DNA from: Acidimicrobiia bacterium
GTDB taxonomy: Bacteria; Actinomycetota; Acidimicrobiia; Acidimicrobiales; SKKL01
DNA length: 64,000 nucleotides
Assembly (NCBI GenBank): GCA_041676705.1
Contig: JBAYRL010000003.1
Span: 1 to 64,000 of the forward strand
Direction: 5' to 3'
The position numbers and the translations under genes were made by a program. Below are positions 7,934 to 16,698 of the stretch, piece after piece (within the stretch, counting starts at the first letter, position 1; every line of letters starts with the position of its first letter). The notes below the pieces were generated by a model, which had not been told where the DNA came from, searched no databases, and worked only from the letters and a program-made list of their open reading frames with translations.

Positions 7934-9067
7934 CTAGCTTGGCGGCATGTTGGCTGCCAGGCGTTCTTGCACTAAGTCTAATTGCTCTTGTGGTTGCACC
8001 AAGGCTATGCGCACATAACCGCTCGCAGCGGGGCCATAAAACTCGCCGGGGCTAACCAGTACACCAGCATCGGTAGCCAGGCGCTTTGCAAAGCCCCAGT
8101 CGTCACCATTGGGCGCGGCTACCCACAAATAAAACCCTCCACCGGGCAGTGCAACAGAGATGTTATAAGCCTCACCAAAAACCTTCGCACCCCACACTAA
8201 GCGCTGCCAATAGATTCGGCGTTGCGCCTCCACATGATCATCATCGCCGTAAACGACCGCAGCCACTTCTTGTGTTGGGCCGGGCAACATAAACCCAGCA
8301 TGCTTACGCAGTTCTTGGAGATAAACGGTTACCTCCGGGTCACCGGTATAAAAACCCACCCGCAAGCCCGCCAGATTCGACCGTTTCGAAAGGGAATGAA
8401 CCGCCAGCACACCTTGGCTCGTATGGCTGAGCACGCTTTGGGGCGCTCCATCCCAAGTGAACTCGGCATAGCACTCATCAGAAAGCACCAACACACCGTG
8501 ATCATGACCCCACTGCACCACCGCAGAAAGGTCATCAAGCCCGCCAGTGGGGTTAGCGGGGGTATTTACCCAAAGTGCCAAAGCCCGCTCGATGTCGCTA
8601 GGAGAAATGGCTGCTAAGTCGAGCTGCCAGTTTTCATTGACCGGAACTGGCAACGCACGACAACCCGCTAACTGCGCACCCATGGCGTAGGTGGGATAGC
8701 TAATTTCAGGGTACAAAACGGTGTCTTTTTGGGGTTGGCGCAGACGTAGCCAATGAGGCAAACCAGCCACTAGTTCTTTAGTGCCGATACATGGGCCAAT
8801 AAGGTCGGCATCAACGCGAGCTCCAAAGCGACGAGCTAACCACGCACTGGCGGCTTCTCTCATTTCGATCGTGCCCGCGGGAGGCGGATAACCGCGTACC
8901 GCATTGGTCTTGGCCAGGACATCAGCCACGAAGGATGGTGGCGGATCAGAAGGGGTACCGATCGACAAATCGACCATGCCGCCGTTGTGACTGCTGGCGA
9001 TTTCCGCTAATGACGCTAAGCGATCATGAGGATATGGCGGTGGTACGAAAGCTGCGTTTGTTGCCAT
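7934..9067 (-). CDS. dapC: PLP aminotransferase, probable succinyldiaminopimelate transaminase
   Basis: A class I/II fold-type I aminotransferase. The PLP lysine is in HSLSKRSNLAGLR, the phosphate-contact and aspartate region is WVNTPANPTGG ... LSDECYAEF, and the C-terminal arginine motif is SGYVRIALV. It most resembles actinobacterial DapC, which makes N-succinyl-L,L-DAP in lysine/peptidoglycan synthesis; dapA and dapB are also in this window. The start at 9067 (MATNAAFVPPPYP) is chosen because AAAGGA lies about 10 bases upstream; an ATG at 9136 would add 23 residues. The exact substrate is inferred. Confidence 0.82.
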   Translation of the reverse strand: MATNAAFVPPPYPHDRLASLAEIASSHNGGMVDLSIGTPSDPPPSFVADVLAKTNAVRGYPPPAGTIEMREAASAWLARRFGARVDADLIGPCIGTKELVAGLPHWLRLRQPQKDTVLYPEISYPTYAMGAQLAGCRALPVPVNENWQLDLAAISPSDIERALALWVNTPANPTGGLDDLSAVVQWGHDHGVLVLSDECYAEFTWDGAPQSVLSHTSQGVLAVHSLSKRSNLAGLRVGFYTGDPEVTVYLQELRKHAGFMLPGPTQEVAAVVYGDDDHVEAQRRIYWQRLVWGAKVFGEAYNISVALPGGGFYLWVAAPNGDDWGFAKRLATDAGVLVSPGEFYGPAASGYVRIALVQPQEQLDLVQERLAANMPPS

Positions 9068-9154
9068 CAGCGCAACATCCTTTAAAAAATCACTAAACCG
9101 ACCAAGCCATGGTGACACAGCATCAACAGATGACAACTATTTCACCGAGCTGTT

Positions 9155-9186
9155 AGGGCTATGCTGAGCTCGCTCAGCATAGCCCT
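9155..9186 (-). terminator. Hairpin terminator after hflX
   Basis: A perfect 14-bp inverted repeat (9155-9168 with 9173-9186, arm AGGGCTATGCTGAG) has a 4-base loop and starts 10 bases past the hflX stop. There is no T-run, so it would be a U-less hairpin terminator. It separates hflX from the dapC-like gene. Confidence 0.7.
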
Positions 9187-9195
9187 CATCGAAAC

Positions 9196-10485
9196 CTATT
9201 CGACCAAAAACTCACTCAGCTGAGCAGTGGCCGAATCGTCTAAACGTACTCGCATCCGCATACCATGCTCTTCGGTGCTTTCACTCAAGACCTCACCTTC
9301 ACGGTGAAGTCGAGCCAACACGTCGCCACGGTCGAAGGGAACCATCAACTCCACCAGTTGAGTTAAGGCCCGCAGCCGATCACCAAGAGCCAGCAAGAAC
9401 TCTGGTATGCCCTCGCCCGTTTGGGCCGAAATAGCGACAGCATCGGGGTAATGACGTCTAATGAAATCAAGATCGGAGACGGCGTCAATTTTGTTGATGA
9501 CCAGTATTTCTGGCACCCGATCAGCCCCGATTTCAAACAGCACCGACCGCACCGCGTCAATATTCGCAGCGATGTCGGGCGCGGTGGCGTCAACCAGATG
9601 GATTAGCAGGTCAGCTTCACTCACGATCTCCAAAGTCGACTTAAACGCCTCAACCAACTGGTGAGGCAGCTTTTTAACAAACCCCACGGTGTCGGTAAGC
9701 AAAATGGCTTCACCGCCTGGCAGCTGCAAACGCCGGGTAGTGGGATCAAGGGTGGCAAAGAGCCGGTCTTCTACCAAGACGTCAGCTTCGGTGAGGTGGT
9801 TCAACAGTGTCGACTTGCCAGCGTTGGTGTAGCCGACGATTGACACTTGGTGGAATGGAGAACGCTGCCGTGCTTTTCGCTGATTGTGCCGGTGACGTTC
9901 GATTTCAACCAAATCACGTTCGAGTTTGTGGATCAGCCGATCGACACGACGACGGTCTACCTCAAGTTGGGTTTCACCTGGGCCGCGACGGGCACCAATG
10001 CCACCGGCTTGTTGTGACAGCGATAGCCCCTTGCCTCGTAAACGGGGTAGGCGATACCGCAGTAATGCCAGCTGCACCTGCGCCTTACCTTCGACGGTAT
10101 GCGCGTTTTGAGCAAAAATATCGAGAATTACAGCGGTACGGTCGATGGCCGAGCGCCCCAAAAGCTTTTCTAAATTACCTTGTTGCGCTGGGGTGATTTC
10201 ATCGTCAAAGACCACCGTGTCGGCATCCACCGCGTTGGCAATCACCAAAATTTCTTCGACCTTGCCTTTGCCCACATAGGTGGCCGGATCGGCAGTGGTG
10301 CGACGCTGGATTACCCGGGCGACTTCATCCGCCCCAGCGGTATCGACCAAGAGCGCCAATTCATCGAGCGAAGCGTTGGTTTCATCATCGTTGCCGTGGG
10401 GCCAAGTCACACCCACCAACACGATTTTTTCGCGGAAAGTACGCTCAATGTAACCAACGCGACCAACTTCTTCAGCAAAGCTCAT
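9196..10485 (-). CDS. hflX: Ribosome-associated GTPase HflX
   Basis: HflX binds the large ribosomal subunit and can split or rescue stalled ribosomes. The 429-residue protein has the HflX N-terminal domain (DEITPAQQGNLEKLLG), the glycine-rich GLSLSQQAGGIGARRGPGE linker (about residues 155-173) and a TRAFAC GTPase domain with G1 GYTNAGKST (near 218), G3 DTVGF and G4 NKID. It lies downstream of miaA, a common pairing, and is followed by a strong hairpin. Confidence 0.96.
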   Translation of the reverse strand: MSFAEEVGRVGYIERTFREKIVLVGVTWPHGNDDETNASLDELALLVDTAGADEVARVIQRRTTADPATYVGKGKVEEILVIANAVDADTVVFDDEITPAQQGNLEKLLGRSAIDRTAVILDIFAQNAHTVEGKAQVQLALLRYRLPRLRGKGLSLSQQAGGIGARRGPGETQLEVDRRRVDRLIHKLERDLVEIERHRHNQRKARQRSPFHQVSIVGYTNAGKSTLLNHLTEADVLVEDRLFATLDPTTRRLQLPGGEAILLTDTVGFVKKLPHQLVEAFKSTLEIVSEADLLIHLVDATAPDIAANIDAVRSVLFEIGADRVPEILVINKIDAVSDLDFIRRHYPDAVAISAQTGEGIPEFLLALGDRLRALTQLVELMVPFDRGDVLARLHREGEVLSESTEEHGMRMRVRLDDSATAQLSEFLVE

Positions 10486-10577
10486 CGCACCACCTTGTGA
10501 AGCGCGAGAACATTGTGTTTGGAAAGAATCATTGGTTTAACTAGTGCTGCGGTGATGTATTGCGCGATGAACACCCC

Positions 10578-11549
10578 TTAACGGTTGGTTTGGTTATCCC
10601 AAATTTGAAGTAGCGACGACAGAAGCTGCTCACTCTCACCAATGGTAGCGGTTTCATCGTTCGCGCCATCTCGCGTATTGAGCCAGATAATGCGTGGGTC
10701 GCGTCGAAACCAGCGTTCCTGACGTCGGGCAAACTGTCGGGTGCGTCGAATGGCCAGCTCTAGCGCATCATCCAAGGTAGTTTCACCAGTTATAAAACCA
10801 GCAAGTTCTTTGTATCCCAAAGCTTGGCTCGCGGTACGCGACCAGCCTCTTGGGTGCGACAAGAGCTGGGTAACCTCATCCAGGAATCCTGCCGCCATCT
10901 GTTGTTGATAACGACTGGCGATACGCTCATCTAGCCAAGCACGCTCTCGCTTGATTCCAACCAGTACAAAAGATGTGGCCGGATAGTTTTCAAGGCCGGG
11001 TCCAAAACTTGAAAAAGGCTGACCGCTGCCAACACACACCTCTAATGCTCGCAGGATTCGCCGACGATTATTTGGCTCCATTCGACTAGCCGCCAACGGA
11101 TCAAGGACCATCAACCGCTGATGCAATGCCAAGGTGTCGGCCTCGGCTTCGAGCTCCGCTAACACCTCCGGGAAACGAGGCGGGATCGTCAAGTCATCGA
11201 TCACCGAACGTAGGTATAAACCAGTACCACCCACCAACAATGCTCGCTTATTTCGTCTAGCCACATCATAAATGGCTGCGTTGACCTCAGATTGAAATTG
11301 GGTGAGGGTGAAGTCTTGCCAAGGTTCAACAAGGTCGAGACCATGGTGGGGCACTTCGGCTTGATCGGCGGCCGACGCTTTGGCAGTGCCAATATCCATG
11401 CCACGGTAAACCTGCATGGAATCGACCGAGACGATTTCGATATCGGGTCGTCGACGCGCCAAGGCCATCGCTAAGGCCGATTTGCCCGAAGCAGTGGTTC
11501 CCACAATGGCAAGCGGGGGTGGAATCATGCCGATGCCGTTCACATTCAT
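10578..11549 (-). CDS. miaA: tRNA dimethylallyltransferase
   Basis: Adds a dimethylallyl group to A37 of tRNAs that read codons starting with U; MiaB then methylthiolates the product. The 323-residue protein has the P-loop GTTASGKSALAMA (near residues 17-29), DSMQVYRGMDIGTAKA, the PHHGLDLVEP segment and GGTGLYLRS, all MiaA marks. The first ATG is used; another at 11528 (MIPPPLAIVG) is possible. It starts 21 bases after the kinase gene. dapF, which often follows miaA in actinobacteria, is missing here. Confidence 0.96.
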   Translation of the reverse strand: MNVNGIGMIPPPLAIVGTTASGKSALAMALARRRPDIEIVSVDSMQVYRGMDIGTAKASAADQAEVPHHGLDLVEPWQDFTLTQFQSEVNAAIYDVARRNKRALLVGGTGLYLRSVIDDLTIPPRFPEVLAELEAEADTLALHQRLMVLDPLAASRMEPNNRRRILRALEVCVGSGQPFSSFGPGLENYPATSFVLVGIKRERAWLDERIASRYQQQMAAGFLDEVTQLLSHPRGWSRTASQALGYKELAGFITGETTLDDALELAIRRTRQFARRQERWFRRDPRIIWLNTRDGANDETATIGESEQLLSSLLQIWDNQTNR

Positions 11550-11570
11550 GTAATTATGACCGTGAAAGCA

Positions 11571-12371
11571 CTAGAGAAGGTCTTGAAGGTTTACATAGAA
11601 GTCGAGTCGTGCCAGATCAGGCCACTCGATGCCATAACCTTCAAAAAACAACCCAACGGCGGCGCCACCAAGATTACGTGCCACGCTACGCGCACCGACC
11701 GCCAGATCAAGATACGGGTCACCTATTCCGCACAGACCTAGATCAACGTATCCGGGTGGTTCAGGCTGATTAAAGATCACATTCGGCATTGAGAAGTCGC
11801 CATGAAGGACGACCAGGTCACCACTTGTGGGCTGGGCACCCTCCAAGTAGCTCAGTAGTTCTTCGGGCTCGACGCCAGTGTTGACGCTTTGAAACTCATC
11901 GGTATCTACAGTCCCAGATTCAACCCTGTGGCGCGCTGTTGCGAGAAGCGAATCAGTGCTGGCTACGAATTTGCAGGCGGCTACGTCTAACCCAACATGA
12001 AAGAGCTTTAACGCTTCGCCAAAACGTCGAACTAGACCCTCGGCATCACCAGCGATTTCGGCACTAACACCGTTGACGCCCGGTAAGGCCGAAGTGACCA
12101 TCCATTCGGCAACCTCATCTGAGCCGTACTCTTGAACCCGTGGGACCTTTATTCGACCTTCTAGCCACAAAAGGCGTTCATATTCAGCTCGCAAGGGCGG
12201 TGCTGAAGAGTTTTGTTGACGAAGCTTTAGGTAGCTTTGGGTAAGGCCATTCCTTCGAACCTCAACCACGTGAGCACCCGATACCCCAACTTCAACTGGA
12301 ACAAGCTCAGCGTCCTTTAATTCGCGCTGTAACCCAGATGGCAGCTCGGCCAGCAATGAACTAACACTCAT
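11571..12371 (-). CDS. APH(3')-like phosphotransferase
   Basis: A 266-residue kinase-fold phosphotransferase. The catalytic HGDFSMPNVIF (near residue 193) and metal-binding GYVDLGLCGIGDPYLDLA (near 210-227) match the HGD...LPN and D-x-G pattern of aminoglycoside 3'-phosphotransferases. The end, YGIEWPDLARLDFYVNL, also follows the APH(3') layout. It sits 12 bases after miaB and 21 before miaA, within the tRNA-modification cluster. It could phosphorylate an aminoglycoside or, as often with chromosomal members, a small metabolite. Resistance is not shown by sequence. Confidence 0.72.
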   Translation of the reverse strand: MSVSSLLAELPSGLQRELKDAELVPVEVGVSGAHVVEVRRNGLTQSYLKLRQQNSSAPPLRAEYERLLWLEGRIKVPRVQEYGSDEVAEWMVTSALPGVNGVSAEIAGDAEGLVRRFGEALKLFHVGLDVAACKFVASTDSLLATARHRVESGTVDTDEFQSVNTGVEPEELLSYLEGAQPTSGDLVVLHGDFSMPNVIFNQPEPPGYVDLGLCGIGDPYLDLAVGARSVARNLGGAAVGLFFEGYGIEWPDLARLDFYVNLQDLL

Positions 12372-12383
12372 TAGTGACAGGCC

Positions 12384-13850
12384 CTACCCGGCCACAACCG
12401 GAATCTTGGTACGATGCTTCGGCACCATCAGTACCTCTTGTAGCTCGCCGCGGAGATGATGAGCGGCAGCATCGGTAACAAGCACCGAGGCGTAGGTACC
12501 AACGCGCAGAGGCTTTTCACTTGGGAAATGCACCAGTTTGTTTTGTCGGGTACGACCAGTCAGAACCTCGGGGTTGCGTTTTGAAGGTCCTTCAACCACC
12601 ACTTCTTCGATTCGTCCGATTCGAGCCTGGTGCTTACGCATAGCTGCGCGCTCGACCACGGCACGAAGTCGCTCGAAACGCTCGACACATAGCTCGTGTG
12701 GCAGGAATAGATCTTGCATACCAGCAGCTTCAGTGCCTTCACGAGGAGAGAAAATGAAGGTGTATGCCGAGTCGTACTCGGCTTCCGCAACTACTTCTAG
12801 TGTGTGAACGAAATCATCTTCGGTTTCGCCGGGGAAACCAACAATGATGTCAGTAGTGACTGCCAAATCATCGATGGTGGCACGGGCCAAAGCTAGTTTT
12901 TCAAGGTATCGGTCGGCGGTGTAGCCCCGATGCATGGCGGCCAGAACACGATCAGAACCGGCCTGCAAGGGCAAATGCAAATGCTCACAGACACTTGGCA
13001 CCTCGGCCATAGCCTGCAAGGTTTCCGGACGAAAATCTTTAGGGTGTGGACTAGTGAAACGAACCCTGTGGATACCATCAACTTCGCCAACACTTCGGAG
13101 AAGATCGCCAAAGAGCGGACGAACCCGCTTCGCTCCCTCAGCCACCCAAGCTTCGCCAGTTGCCGCTTTTGCTTCTGTTTCGTCTGCTGGTTCATTACGG
13201 AACTTAAGTGTTAAGTCGCGCCCGTAGGAGTTTACGTTTTGGCCCAACAAAGTGACCTCGGTGACTCCATCGGCGGCCAAGCGTTCTACTTCATTGACTA
13301 ACTCGCCAAACGAGCGGCTCGCTTCCACCCCACGCACCGCGGGCACAATGCAAAAGGCACAACTATTGTCGCAACCAACCTGGATTGTGACCCAGGCCGA
13401 ATAGTCGACTTCACGCTTTACGGGCAATGCCGATGGAAAAGCCTCGGCCTCATCGAAGGCGGCTTCTTCCCAAATCTCGGTTATTGGCCCTGAAACCCGT
13501 GAAGTGTGTAACAACTCGACGGCGCGATGCACGTTGTGAGTTCCAAACACAACGTCGACGAACGGGGCACGCGCTTGGATTTGCTCGCGATCTTTTTGGG
13601 CGAGACAGCCCGCCACCACAATCTCCATACCAGGACGTTGTGCTTTGAGAGACTTCAGATGACCAAGGGTTCCGTACAACTTGTTGTCGGCATTTTCACG
13701 CACGGTACAAGTGTTTAGAACGATTACGTCGGCTTCTTCATCGGAAGCCGCTGGAAGCATGCCATCGGCTTCCAGCAGTCCGGCAATTCGTTCGGAATCA
13801 TGTTCGTTCATCTGGCATCCGAATGTACGGATGCTATAGGTGCGAGTCAC
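12384..13850 (-). CDS. miaB: tRNA-2-methylthio-N6-dimethylallyladenosine synthase
   Basis: Radical-SAM enzyme that methylthiolates i6A37 in tRNA, acting after MiaA. The 488-residue protein has the N-terminal MTTase domain (TFGCQMNEHDSE, NTCTVRENAD, AGCLAQ supply three cluster cysteines), the radical-SAM motif GCDNSCAFCIVP (near residue 160) and a C-terminal TRAM domain (EVLTGRTRQNKLVHF). A hydrophilic insert of about 25-30 residues follows GQNVNSYG. The start is GTG (VTRTYSIRTFG). It follows recA by 26 bases, where recX usually sits. Confidence 0.96.
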   Translation of the reverse strand: MTRTYSIRTFGCQMNEHDSERIAGLLEADGMLPAASDEEADVIVLNTCTVRENADNKLYGTLGHLKSLKAQRPGMEIVVAGCLAQKDREQIQARAPFVDVVFGTHNVHRAVELLHTSRVSGPITEIWEEAAFDEAEAFPSALPVKREVDYSAWVTIQVGCDNSCAFCIVPAVRGVEASRSFGELVNEVERLAADGVTEVTLLGQNVNSYGRDLTLKFRNEPADETEAKAATGEAWVAEGAKRVRPLFGDLLRSVGEVDGIHRVRFTSPHPKDFRPETLQAMAEVPSVCEHLHLPLQAGSDRVLAAMHRGYTADRYLEKLALARATIDDLAVTTDIIVGFPGETEDDFVHTLEVVAEAEYDSAYTFIFSPREGTEAAGMQDLFLPHELCVERFERLRAVVERAAMRKHQARIGRIEEVVVEGPSKRNPEVLTGRTRQNKLVHFPSEKPLRVGTYASVLVTDAAAHHLRGELQEVLMVPKHRTKIPVVAG

Positions 13851-13876
13851 ACAGCCAGGTTAGGCCAATTCAATGG

Positions 13877-14920
13877 CTATTCATCAACGTTTGAGCGCAG
13901 TTCGCTAACCGGGGCTAGTTCACCTTCTGGCTCTTCATCACCAATGCCTACCTGTTCACGAACCCGTTCTGAAATCTCAACCATAATTTCGGGGTTATCT
14001 TGCAAGAATGCTTTAGCGTTCTCACGGCCTTGGCCGAGTTGCTCACCTTCGTAGGTATACCAAGCCCCCGACTTCTTAATAAGACCCAAATCGACGCCCA
14101 CATCGAGCATCGAACCTTCACGGCTTATGCCTAAGCCGTACATAATGTCGAACTCGGCTTGGCGGAAAGGTGGGGCCACCTTGTTTTTAACCACCTTGGT
14201 ACGAGTGCGGTTACCAACCACCTCGACACCATCTTTGATGGCCTCAATACGGCGGATGTCGATACGGACCGAAGAGTAGAACTTAAGAGCCCGACCACCA
14301 GGGGTAGTTTCGGGCGAACCGAACATCACACCAATCTTTTCGCGCAATTGGTTAATAAAGATGCAGACGGTGTGAGTTTTATTGAGGTTGGCAGTGAGCT
14401 TCCGAAGGGCCTGCGACATAAGGCGAGCCTGTAGACCGACATGGCTGTCGCCCATTTCACCTTCGATTTCAGCCCTTGGGGTTAGAGCAGCCACCGAATC
14501 GATAACAATGACATCGATAGCACCCGAGCGCACCAACATGTCGGTAATTTCAAGTGCTTGTTCACCGGTATCGGGCTGTGAGATTAACAGCTCGTCAACG
14601 TCGACCCCGATACGAGCGGCATATACAGGATCCATCGCGTGTTCAGCATCTATGTAGGCACAGATACCACCATTACGCTGGGCTTCAGCCACCACATGCA
14701 TAGCCAAGGTTGACTTACCTGATGACTCGGGACCGTAAATCTCAGTCACCCGGCCCCTAGGTAAACCCCCTACACCTAAGGCTAAGTCGAGCGCGATGGA
14801 GCCAGTAGAGACTACCTCTACCGCCATTGAACCCTTTTCGCCCATTTTCATGACGGAGCCTTTGCCATACTGCTTTTCAATTTGGCCCATGGCCATGGCT
14901 AGTGCTTTGTCTTTATCCAC
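13877..14920 (-). CDS. recA: Recombinase RecA
   Basis: Forms filaments on single-stranded DNA, drives strand exchange and triggers LexA self-cleavage. The 347-residue length is normal. Walker A GPESSGKST, the QPDTGEQALEI segment, FINQLREKIGVMFG and the acidic tail (DEEPEGELAPVSE) are all present. The start is GTG (VDKDKALAMAMGQIEKQYG), with GGGAGA 8 bases upstream. A LexA box and -10 lie about 150 bases upstream. No recX follows. Confidence 0.99.
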   Translation of the reverse strand: MDKDKALAMAMGQIEKQYGKGSVMKMGEKGSMAVEVVSTGSIALDLALGVGGLPRGRVTEIYGPESSGKSTLAMHVVAEAQRNGGICAYIDAEHAMDPVYAARIGVDVDELLISQPDTGEQALEITDMLVRSGAIDVIVIDSVAALTPRAEIEGEMGDSHVGLQARLMSQALRKLTANLNKTHTVCIFINQLREKIGVMFGSPETTPGGRALKFYSSVRIDIRRIEAIKDGVEVVGNRTRTKVVKNKVAPPFRQAEFDIMYGLGISREGSMLDVGVDLGLIKKSGAWYTYEGEQLGQGRENAKAFLQDNPEIMVEISERVREQVGIGDEEPEGELAPVSELRSNVDE

Positions 14921-15070
14921 CGGAAATCTCCCGTTGCTGTGAAACTTGTTTTACGGGGCTGTCACGGTGGTGACGAGCCCGATGTTCAAACCTTAAAGAT
15001 GGGCTATGACATTTTGTGACGAGCCGGACAAAATCTTTAGTTTTAAGACCTTGCTGACCCAACTGCCACC

Positions 15071-15076
15071 ATTGTA
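15071..15076 (-). promoter_or_regulatory. Predicted -10 box of recA
   Basis: TACAAT on the minus strand, close to the consensus TATAAT, lies 4 bases downstream of the LexA box. It implies a recA leader of about 145 bases. Confidence 0.5.
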
Positions 15077-15080
15077 GTTT

Positions 15081-15094
15081 CGAACGGTCGTACG
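15081..15094. promoter_or_regulatory. LexA (SOS) box of recA
   Basis: CGAAC-GGTC-GTACG differs from the actinobacterial operator CGAAC-N4-GTTCG at one base. It sits between the -35 and -10 positions of the predicted recA promoter, so bound LexA would block polymerase. The msrB start is about 80 bases away on the other strand. Confidence 0.75.
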
Positions 15095-15174
15095 ATCTAC
15101 TATTTGGCCAAAAAAGTTTTGGAAAGGCGAGATTTTGGCTGCTGCAGGTTGAATTGTGATCATCAGCTGACACC

Positions 15175-15603
15175 ATGGGCACTATGAGTGATGCCACCGA
15201 TGTAACCCCCATTCACGTAGACGAAGACGAGCTTCGCGCCCGCCTAAGCCCTGAACAGTTTGAAATTACCCGCCGTTCTGGCACTGAGATAGCTTTCACA
15301 GGTATCTACTGGGATGAAAAACAACAAGGCAGCTACCACTGCGTAGTTTGCGATCTCCCGCTATTTGAATCATCAACCAAATACGAATCAGGTACTGGCT
15401 GGCCTAGTTTCTGGCAGCCTATTTCGCCAGATCGAGTGACCTTAGTGGAAGATCGCAGCCACGGAATGGTTAGGGTTGAGGCCAACTGTGCTCGTTGTGG
15501 TTCACACCTGGGTCACGTCTTCAACGATGGCCCCGCTCCGACCGGTGAACGCTTCTGCATGAACTCAGCTTCGCTCAATCTCATACCCGAGGACGACGCT
15601 TAA
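15175..15603 (+). CDS. msrB: Peptide-methionine (R)-S-oxide reductase
   Basis: Repairs methionine-R-sulfoxide in proteins. The 142-residue protein has both zinc CxxC pairs (CVVC and CARCGSHLGHVF), the substrate region YESGTGWPSFWQP and the catalytic cysteine in RFCMNSASL. An ATG 9 bases downstream (MSDATDV) is an alternative start; neither has a clear ribosome site. It diverges from recA and converges on the LLM oxidoreductase gene, with only 5 bases between stops. Confidence 0.96.
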   Translation: MGTMSDATDVTPIHVDEDELRARLSPEQFEITRRSGTEIAFTGIYWDEKQQGSYHCVVCDLPLFESSTKYESGTGWPSFWQPISPDRVTLVEDRSHGMVRVEANCARCGSHLGHVFNDGPAPTGERFCMNSASLNLIPEDDA

Positions 15604-15608
15604 GTGCT

Positions 15609-16508
15609 TTAGCGAAAGGCGGGGAAAACTTCTTCGATCAAGGTGTCCATAATTTCACGTTTTTGGGCGCCTTGGGGAAGGTTGAAATCGGGGATGATTA
15701 GCTCATCTACACCAGCCTCACGGTAGCTAGCGACCACCTCAACTAATTCACTGGGCGTACCAACCAACATCGGCCTGCCCAGATCGCGTGCCCGCATTTT
15801 GGCCGACTCTTCCGCATTGTCGAAAAGGAATAACAAGCCTTGGGCCGACCGAGTGATGGCGGCTGGATCGCGGCCCAAATCTTCACAGTGCCGATTGAGC
15901 ACCTGATTCTTGTGTTGTAGCAGCTCGGGCGTACCCCACACGTTCCACTCATCGGCATATTGAGCCGCGATTCTCATGGTGCGTTTCTCGCCACCCCCAC
16001 CTATTAACAACGGCACATTACCCACTGGCTTTGGCTCTAGCGGAGCATCATCAAGCTGGTAATACTCTCCGTTAAACGTGGTGCGCTCATCACGTAACAA
16101 GCCGGTTAATACGGCACAAGCCTCTTCAAAACGGTCGAGACGTTCTTTAACCGGAGGCAACTCAATTCCATACTTTTCATGCTCATTTTGTTGCCAGCCA
16201 GCGCCAACCCCCAACACCGTCCGACCATCGTTAATGTGGTCAATAGTGGCCACCGCTTTCGCCAAAACAGCTGGATGACGATAGGTGTTGCCCGAGACCA
16301 AAACCCCCAGGCGCAGTTTAGAAACTACGGCCGACAAACCAGCAATAGCCGACCACGCTTCGTGCATGGGACCGCTGGCAGCTTCGTCGTTTGACATGAA
16401 ATGGTCAGCTACCCAGAGCCCATCCCAACCAGTGTCACTTGCATGGCTGGCAGTGGCCAGAATCTCGCTCCACGGGTTGGCGTTATTAATCCAGAATGAA
16501 AACTTCAT
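15609..16508 (-). CDS. LLM-class (probably F420-dependent) oxidoreductase
   Basis: A 299-residue luciferase-like TIM-barrel oxidoreductase. Marks are WDGLWVADHF near residue 34, LGVLVSGNTYRHPAVLAK (the conserved cis-peptide loop region), GRTVLGVGAGWQQNEHEKYG and VPLLIGGGGEKRTMRIAAQYADEWN. This branch in actinobacteria usually uses coenzyme F420, but F420 use is inferred. The start is set at MKFSFWINNANPW (16508) because the family begins here; the frame stays open to 16589 without family resemblance. The substrate is unknown. Confidence 0.85.
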   Translation of the reverse strand: MKFSFWINNANPWSEILATASHASDTGWDGLWVADHFMSNDEAASGPMHEAWSAIAGLSAVVSKLRLGVLVSGNTYRHPAVLAKAVATIDHINDGRTVLGVGAGWQQNEHEKYGIELPPVKERLDRFEEACAVLTGLLRDERTTFNGEYYQLDDAPLEPKPVGNVPLLIGGGGEKRTMRIAAQYADEWNVWGTPELLQHKNQVLNRHCEDLGRDPAAITRSAQGLLFLFDNAEESAKMRARDLGRPMLVGTPSELVEVVASYREAGVDELIIPDFNLPQGAQKREIMDTLIEEVFPAFR

Positions 16509-16698
16509 GTCCCAAGCATAGAACGAAGCCACTGCTGCCAGCCGGAGGGTAGACCAAGACCCAACTTTCAGACCTTGGCAATGCAACACTCAACCATTAC
16601 CGTCGCAACCTGGGCATACATAGCCACGCTAAGCAGCAAAGGGTACAAACCGCCGGTAATCATCTACGCGGCAACGGCCGGTATCACAAGTTCACGTT

